From positions 8,990,001-9,054,000 of the forward strand of contig NZ_CP045096.1 of assembly GCF_009184865.1 (NCBI RefSeq): a stretch of DNA of 64,000 bases. The letters run 5' to 3'. Each line of letters starts with the position of its first letter. Position 1 is the first letter of the stretch. Positions 58,749 through 64,000 of the stretch are shown one piece after another. Source of the stretch: Streptomyces phaeolivaceus. GTDB taxonomy: Bacteria; Actinomycetota; Actinomycetes; Streptomycetales; Streptomycetaceae. The position numbers and the translations under genes are program-made. The notes beneath the pieces were generated by a model. That model saw nothing but the letters and a program-made list of their open reading frames with translations, had not been told where the DNA came from and searched no databases.

Positions 58749-59547
58749 CAGTTCTCACCGCTCTTCCGCCACCCACGGCATTCCTCGCCTTTACTGTATG
58801 ACCGGAATTTTACGCTTTGCGTGATGCGGACCGCCTGGCCGCCGTCCTTGGCCGAGGTGCGCGCGAGTCCGGCGCTCGCCACCCGGTCCACGCCCCACCT
58901 CAGGTCAGCGGCGTCCCTGGGGACGCGCACGGACCCGCCCGCGGTTTCGTGGTCCCGACCGCGAGGTTCACGGATCGCGCCCTCAGCCCGCCGCCTGGAG
59001 GTGACGGCCGCCCGAGTCCCTTCCGCGGCTGGGGCTCCGGCACCGGCAGGCACGCTGACGACACGGCGGCGGGTTGACCGGCAGCACCCCCGGGATGCCG
59101 TGTGGCGGCCCGGGGAGCGCACGGCCCGGAAGCCGACGCGACGAAGGTCCCGGCCGTCGGCGCCGCGATCTCCCGCCGCACCTCGAATCGTTCTGCCGTC
59201 ACGTCCACCCCTCACATGCCGGGCAACGGAACCCAGCCCTCACGGCCGCGCCACAGGGCGGACGGACCCCGGCCGCTCCGGCGGGTGCGCGGACCCGGCC
59301 TCGACGGGACAGCACCACACCACGGGAGCCGTCGGCCTGGCGGTGGCCGAGTGAGGGAGGGGGTGGACCGGCACAGGCCAGTACCCGTACCGGTCCACCC
59401 CGAAAGCCTGCGGGCCGGGCTACGGCCGGCGGCGTGGAGCGGGAGCGGTCAGGGCGGGTGGGGGAGGAGTGCCCGCCCTGACCATGCGGGGCAGGGGGAG
59501 TTCGACCGCCGTGCGGTCGCGCCCCGCGTCCATGGGGCTCGCGGCGG
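58749..59547 (-). other. Region without an intact gene
   Basis: No complete gene recognised. A minus-strand start at 59208 reads MDVTAERFEVRREIAAPTAG, like the first strand of an SRPBCC-fold protein, but similarity stops after about 25 residues, so it is probably a remnant. Confidence 0.4.
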
Positions 59548-60177
59548 TCACGCGGCGAGCTGCCGCCTCGGCGGCACGCCGCCGTTCTCGGCCGGGCCAC
59601 CGCGCCGCCCGGCCGTCTCCGCGGCCTCGGCGATGCCGCGCTCCCGCCGCCCCCGCGCCTCCTGCTCCCGGACCAGCTCGGCCACCTGTTCCATCGTCTT
59701 CAGTTCGGCCCGTACCGCGTCCGCCGAGCCGCGCTCCAGTACGGCGTCGTAGTTCATGGCCAGCAGGTTCAGGGCCTCGGGGTCGGACTCGCCGACCTCG
59801 ACGAGGACGACCGTCCCGCCGGGCGGGAGGTCCGACGTGACGGCGGCGACGGTGCCGGCGGCCCCGGTGGCCCCGGTGGACGGCCGGTGGTCGTGGCCGT
59901 CGCCGATCATTGCTCCGATGCCCCAGCCCACTGTCATTCCCAGAGGGCCGTCGAGGACCCCCATCAGCGAGCCGACCAGCCCGCCGACCTCCGCGTTCCA
60001 CCCCGGGGCGGTCTCCAGGACCGCGGGGACGCAGACGGTGCCGTCCTCCAGGCGTTCCATCAGGACGGCCCCGCGGACCTCCGCGGCGGAGCCGAGGCGC
60101 GTCAGGTCGCCGAACGCCTGGCGGGCCGCGCCGCGGTCGGCGAAGCGGAGGGCGACTGCGTTCTCGTTCGTGGACAT
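59548..60177 (-). CDS. Glycine-zipper DUF1269-like membrane-associated protein
   Basis: 209 residues, ATG after CGAGGAGCC. N-terminal half ALRFADRGAARQAFGDLTRL and GAVLMERLEDGTVCVPAVLE, then a Gly-rich hydrophobic stretch GGLVGSLMGVLDGPLGMTVG with WGIGAMIG, then PPGGTVVLVEVGESDPEALN. This order is that of DUF1269 proteins. The C-terminal 50 residues are a charged helix (AELKTMEQVAELVREQEARG). Function unknown; often stress-linked. A dyad CTATGA-N11-TCATAG lies upstream. Confidence 0.75.
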   Translation of the reverse strand: MSTNENAVALRFADRGAARQAFGDLTRLGSAAEVRGAVLMERLEDGTVCVPAVLETAPGWNAEVGGLVGSLMGVLDGPLGMTVGWGIGAMIGDGHDHRPSTGATGAAGTVAAVTSDLPPGGTVVLVEVGESDPEALNLLAMNYDAVLERGSADAVRAELKTMEQVAELVREQEARGRRERGIAEAAETAGRRGGPAENGGVPPRRQLAA

Positions 60178-60209
60178 GGCCTGGCTCCTCGGGCTGACTA
60201 CCTCACCGT

Positions 60210-60232
60210 CTATGAGACAGCATGCATCATAG
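60210..60232. promoter_or_regulatory. Inverted repeat CTATGA-N11-TCATAG
   Basis: Perfect 6-bp dyad just upstream of the DUF1269-like gene (start 60177), with the inner GCATGC. Position fits an operator or -35/-10 region. AT-rich against its surroundings. Confidence 0.5.
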
Positions 60233-60284
60233 TGCTCTATGGGTCAACTCGTCTCACAAAGTGGTTTCTTTGAGCCGGGACACC

Positions 60285-60404
60285 GACTCTGCTGCGCAAT
60301 TCCAGGGAGCCTCCGCCGCCCGGACCGCGACCTGCGATGACGCGGTGGCCGGTGCGGCTTTCCCGGCGGGTCCCTGCTGCTCAGCCGAATTGCGCAGCAG
60401 AGTC
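60285..60404. mobile_element. 120-bp MITE-like element
   Basis: Perfect 18-bp terminal inverted repeats, GACTCTGCTGCGCAATTC at 60285-60302 and its reverse complement at 60387-60404. No coding capacity and no obvious target duplication. The size and ends fit a non-autonomous IS derivative; it also could be a long-range hairpin. The rest of the 60178-60771 gap has nothing else I recognise. Confidence 0.55.
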
Positions 60405-60771
60405 TTCGACGACGGCAAAGACGTCCCCGGCACCTCAAGGATTGCGCCGGTGCGCCCGGGGCCTCGTGTGCCGACATGTCAGCCTGTCGTTCCCGAAGGC
60501 GTCGGACACCCGGCTGTCGCCACGTCCCGGCAGCAGAGGACGGGGTCAGGCGCTGTGGTCGGCCCACCGGTGCGGGATTCGGCGCTGTTTCAGGGGCCGG
60601 CCGCTCGGGCCGAGCGGTGTTTGATCGCGCAGGGCGGGCAGCCGGGCGCGGTCCTCAGGTTCGGCCAGGCCCTCCCCCGTGGCCGGGAGCGAATGGAAGT
60701 GCGGCCGACTTGGTTCGAGACGCCCCCGTGCCCCTCGGGCCGACCGCGTCACGGTCGGCCCGAGGGCCCGG

Positions 60772-63700
60772 TCAGCCGACGGTGTAGGTGTACGGGATTC
60801 CGGTGATCTCGGAGCCGTTCGCGATGCCCATCGCGGTGTCGGTGGCCACGTACAGGATTCCGTGGACGACCGTGCCGACGGGTGCCGTCGGGGCGAGGGT
60901 GAGGGTCATCGTGCCCGTCTCGCCCGCGGCGACGGAGAGGGGCTGGTAGTCCGCGCCGAGGTCCCAGAACTGGCCGGTCGACGCCTGGGCCGCGGGGTCG
61001 AAGGGCTGGGTGGTGGCGGTCACGGTCACCTTGGCGGTGCCCTGGGGCGCGGCGGTGTCGGTGAACGGGCCGGGAGCGGAGACGCCCACGGACCAGATCC
61101 CCGCGGCGAGTTGGCCGGCGGTGGCCGTGGCCACCACCGATCCGTCGGGACCGGGTGCGCCCAGGAACTCGGGCGCGCCGGTCCAGGGCAGGATCGACGC
61201 GTCCACGGGGATGTCCGCGGTGACCGTGGCCTTCAGGGCCGTGGTGTGCGTGGGGACCCACCAGGTGGGGTTGTCGCCGTTCACCGGGACCGTGCTCTTG
61301 CCATCGATCTCCGGGAGGACGACGTCGGCCGGGTCGGCCAGGCGCGGGTCGAGGAAGTAGGACCGGTTCGCCGGTCCCGGGTTGGGCACCCGCACCGCGA
61401 CCCTGAGCTCGCTGCCCCGCTTGATGACGTGTGCCGCGCTGTCCGGGAGGTCCGGGGCGGTGGCGGTCACGGCGTCGAGGCGGACCGTGCCGGTGATCTG
61501 CTCGCCGATCTGCTGTCCGCTGACGGCGCCGGGTACGGAGACGATCAGCGTCCAGCGCCCCGGGGCGGGCCGGTCCACGGTCAGGCTCGCGTACTTCGTG
61601 GGGGTCGTCCCCTTGTCGCCGGTCCGGTTGACGTCGCGGGCCAGGATCTGCTGCTGGGGGCTGACCAGGTAGGCGACGAGCTCGGTTTCGGCGTTCTGCG
61701 CGGTGAGGTCGACCGTCAGGTCGCGGCGGCCCTCCGGGACGTCGAGGTAGTAGCCGTTGGTCTGGCCGACATCGCGGCCGACGCCGCCGGTGACGCCCGT
61801 GGTGAACGAGGTGCTGTGGCCGGCCGCGGGGTCGACCGGGATCAGCGTCCGGCGGGCCACCGGCAGCGACAGGTGCGTCCCGGTGTCGGAGTCGAACTGG
61901 AGGGAGAACGGCGCGTCACCCGCCGCCTTCGGAACGGGCACGGTCATGGGGAAGTCGGCCGTGCCTCCCGCCGGGACGGTCCTGGTCCGCGCGCTCACGC
62001 CGGCCGAGGTCCAGTCGTGGCCGGTGACCTGGATGTGCAGGGGGCCGCGGTAGCTGCCGGGCTCCTCGTTCTTCCACGTCAGGCCGTCCATGCCGAAGTT
62101 CCAGACCACCTTGATGGTCCAGTCGCCGGGAACCGGGTCGTGCACGTCGACGTACTGGTGGTTGCTGTGTCCGCCGCCCCCGTAGTCGTAGCCGACCTGG
62201 ACCAGGCGGCCCTCGGGGTCGATGACGACCGGGGTGAGGTAGCCGGACCCGTCCGTGCCGGGCCAGGCCGTGGTCACACCCATGAGAGGGGTGCCCGCCG
62301 GGACATGGACGGTGAACGGCTTGACCGCGAGGCGGCCCTGGGGGGTGTCGTCCAGCGGATCTCCGACGGTGACGGTGCGTGCGTCGCGGAACGTCGTCGA
62401 ACCGGTGGCACGGGAGGTCATGGTGACCTTCTGGGGCCGGTCCGAGGTGTTGGTCAGCGTCACGGTGTCGTGCTGTTCGGAGCCGGGTGTCCCGGTGAGG
62501 TTCAGCTGGGCGACCGAGGGGACGAGGGAGGCGCTGTCCGCGCTTCCGCCCGAGGTGTCCAGGGCCCGGGCCGCCCGGACGGCGGCGTCGGTGTTCAGCA
62601 GCCCGGCGCCCTGCTCGTCGGCGGGGGTGCCCAGGTCGGTGGCGGTGCCGGTGAGGAGCCGCTTGACCAGGGCGGGGGTAGGACGTGTCCCGTCGTGGGT
62701 GTCCTTGTACGCCTGGATGACGTCGGCCGCCGCGCCCGCCACGAAGGGGGCCGACTGACTGGTGCCGCCGAACATCTGGGTCGGCAGCGAGCAGCCCGAC
62801 CAGCGCGGGCCGGGGGTGCAGGCGGCCAAGTCGTACGCGCCCGGCGCCACCAGATCGACCAGTCTGTTGCCGATCGTGGTGCCGCCGGAGGAGAGGGCGG
62901 CGATGTTGTCGCTGGTCCAGCCCTCGTACCCGTAGCCCCGGGCCATCAACCGCAGCGCGGTGGAGGCGCCGACGCCGATCACCCGCGGGTCGCTGGCGGG
63001 GGCGCCGACGGTGCCGGAGACACCGGAGTCGCCGGAGGAGACCACGACCGTGGTCCCGGCGGCGACGGCAGCCCGGTCGGCCAGCCGGATCGGGTTGGTG
63101 TCCGGGTCCGGGTAGGGGTTGGCGCCGAAGGACTGGCTGAGCACGTCGGCGTGGTGCTCGACGGCGTACTCGATGGCCTGGACGAACCCGGAGGTGTAGG
63201 CGGTCTTCTGCCCGAAGACCTTCAGACTCATCAGCTCCGCGTCCGGCGCGAAGCCGCGGATGCGGACGGTGCAGCCCTGGGGAACCTTGGTGGAGTAGGG
63301 CAGTTGGTCCGCCATGTCGTACGTCCGGCTGCCCTGCGCGGCGACGGCACTGGCGTCGCCGAAGGCCTCCTCGCCGTCGGTGGCCTCGTTCGTGCCGCCG
63401 CCGGTGAAGTCCTGGAAGTCGGTGATCACACGGCTGCCGTCGGGGCGGACGAACTCCGGGTTGTCGACGTCGATCCCGTCGGCCATGAAGGCGACCTTCA
63501 CGCCCTTGCCGGTGGCCAGCTTCTGGGCGACGTCGGTCTTCGTCAGCGACAGCCCCTCCGGCTCCACGACCGGGTGCTCCGGGTCCTTGGGGCAGGCCGT
63601 GGCGGTGGTGTTCGCCGGGGAGCCCGCGGTGGCTGCCGTCCTGCGCTGCTGCGGGTGCCGTATCGGCAGGTCGGGCACGACGGCGGCCACCTGCCGGTCG

Positions 63701-64000
63701 GCACGTATGCGGGATATCGCCGAGGGCTTCAGCGTCGCGGCCACGGCGTTGAGCAGACTCATCCGGGCCACGTGCGTGGCGCCCTTGTCCTTGAGCAGCG
63801 ACAGGACCGGTCCCTGGTCGCCGGCCACCACCTTGTCGCGCCGTGCGGCGTCCTTCCTGGCCGACAGCTCCGGGTGCTGGTCGCGCAGCAGCACGATGAC
63901 ACGCTGTGCGCCGCCGCCGGCGGTGCTCGCGGCGACGGTCGTCGCGGCGGTGGAGGCAGGCGTCGTGGGGGCGGCCGTCGTGGGGGCGGCGCCCAGGGCG
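60772..64000 (-). CDS. Secreted subtilisin-like (S8) serine protease, 5' end outside window
   Basis: At least 1075 residues; the frame is open to 64000. The N-terminal visible part (TTPASTAATTVAASTAGGG) suggests an exported protein; an I9-like propeptide follows (RVIVLLRDQHPELSARK). Catalytic region: Asp in VKVAFMADGIDVDNPEFVRP, the Asn region DVLSQSFGANPYP and Ser in FGGTSQSAPFVAGAAADVIQ. At the place of the usual HGTHVA (His) I read GEEAFGDASAVAAQGSRTYD, with no His. The last 600 residues form beta-rich domains (VPAGTPLMGVTTAWPGTDGS, Fn3/PPC-like). Either an atypical triad or an inactive relative. Ends GIPYTYTVG. Confidence 0.88.
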   Translation of the reverse strand, partial: ALGAAPTTAAPTTPASTAATTVAASTAGGGAQRVIVLLRDQHPELSARKDAARRDKVVAGDQGPVLSLLKDKGATHVARMSLLNAVAATLKPSAISRIRADRQVAAVVPDLPIRHPQQRRTAATAGSPANTTATACPKDPEHPVVEPEGLSLTKTDVAQKLATGKGVKVAFMADGIDVDNPEFVRPDGSRVITDFQDFTGGGTNEATDGEEAFGDASAVAAQGSRTYDMADQLPYSTKVPQGCTVRIRGFAPDAELMSLKVFGQKTAYTSGFVQAIEYAVEHHADVLSQSFGANPYPDPDTNPIRLADRAAVAAGTTVVVSSGDSGVSGTVGAPASDPRVIGVGASTALRLMARGYGYEGWTSDNIAALSSGGTTIGNRLVDLVAPGAYDLAACTPGPRWSGCSLPTQMFGGTSQSAPFVAGAAADVIQAYKDTHDGTRPTPALVKRLLTGTATDLGTPADEQGAGLLNTDAAVRAARALDTSGGSADSASLVPSVAQLNLTGTPGSEQHDTVTLTNTSDRPQKVTMTSRATGSTTFRDARTVTVGDPLDDTPQGRLAVKPFTVHVPAGTPLMGVTTAWPGTDGSGYLTPVVIDPEGRLVQVGYDYGGGGHSNHQYVDVHDPVPGDWTIKVVWNFGMDGLTWKNEEPGSYRGPLHIQVTGHDWTSAGVSARTRTVPAGGTADFPMTVPVPKAAGDAPFSLQFDSDTGTHLSLPVARRTLIPVDPAAGHSTSFTTGVTGGVGRDVGQTNGYYLDVPEGRRDLTVDLTAQNAETELVAYLVSPQQQILARDVNRTGDKGTTPTKYASLTVDRPAPGRWTLIVSVPGAVSGQQIGEQITGTVRLDAVTATAPDLPDSAAHVIKRGSELRVAVRVPNPGPANRSYFLDPRLADPADVVLPEIDGKSTVPVNGDNPTWWVPTHTTALKATVTADIPVDASILPWTGAPEFLGAPGPDGSVVATATAGQLAAGIWSVGVSAPGPFTDTAAPQGTAKVTVTATTQPFDPAAQASTGQFWDLGADYQPLSVAAGETGTMTLTLAPTAPVGTVVHGILYVATDTAMGIANGSEITGIPYTYTVG

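Noticed and set aside
58900..59208. Complete SRPBCC-domain gene on the minus strand
   Set aside because: Only about the first 25 residues fit; the rest is unlike the fold and no RBS is evident.

Overview
The window is about 70% G+C with GTG starts, a WhiB-type regulator, tandem short-peptide leaders, a bldA-type TTA codon and many GNAT, MFS and SpoIIE-type genes. It is a piece of a Streptomyces (or very close actinomycete) chromosome. It opens inside a GH15 glycosidase gene and closes inside a secreted subtilisin-like protease gene.

0-9.5 kb: after the GH15 fragment and a small K+ channel comes a sulfur-type cluster on the + strand: a glutathionyl-hydroquinone-reductase-like protein, a complete polar amino-acid/cystine-type ABC importer (permease, ATPase, lipoprotein), a GNAT acetyltransferase and two flavin-dependent monooxygenases. 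Three tiny Cys-containing leader peptides sharing a DLLRV core precede three parts of this cluster. The gene set resembles the Bacillus yxe/ytm operons that import, N-acetylate and oxidatively cleave S-substituted cysteines.

9.5-12.3 kb: a decaying stretch. An M24 peptidase gene has an in-frame stop, an E1-alpha dehydrogenase gene is eroded in its middle and carries a (GTCGCC)n expansion, and the E1-beta gene is frameshifted. 12.3-19.2 kb is ordinary: amidohydrolase, WhiB-like regulator, lipase-type hydrolase, TauE/SafE-type permease, a DHA2 efflux pump with a C-terminal extension, a DUF309 protein, and a large inverted-repeat element that recurs at 50.2 kb.

19.2-44.3 kb lies between two nearly identical tRNA-Pro(GGG) loci (about 136 bp including the terminator). 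This interval holds several eroded genes (20.4-22.9 kb), a glutamine amidotransferase, a hydroxyquinol pathway (flavin hydroxylase, intradiol dioxygenase, maleylacetate reductase, YceI-like protein) with a divergent, frameshifted Fis-type activator, and the most unusual locus of the window: an FxSxx-type peptide system. The latter has two 1.3-kAA FxsT proteins (ParA-like + TIR-like + NB-ARC + TPR), a TIR-like FxsC, a short FxsA precursor and the radical SAM maturase FxsB. The first fxsT copy is split by a 1081-bp IS5-family element with CTAG flanks.

44.3-64 kb: MFS transporter, aldo/keto reductase, OhrR-like regulator, truncated esterase, monomeric isocitrate dehydrogenase, MscS channel, UPF0104 membrane protein, an ABC exporter behind a SoxR/MerR-type promoter that appears to give a leaderless mRNA, transposase and acyl-CoA dehydrogenase remnants, a PAS/GAF/SpoIIE/HATPase regulator, a glycine-rich DUF1269-like protein, a 120-bp MITE-like inverted repeat, and the subtilisin-like protease, whose catalytic His motif is not recognisable.

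Several apparent frameshifts sit in short G runs, so individual pseudogene calls could be sequencing errors; the large deletions, the nonsense codon and the IS insertion could not.
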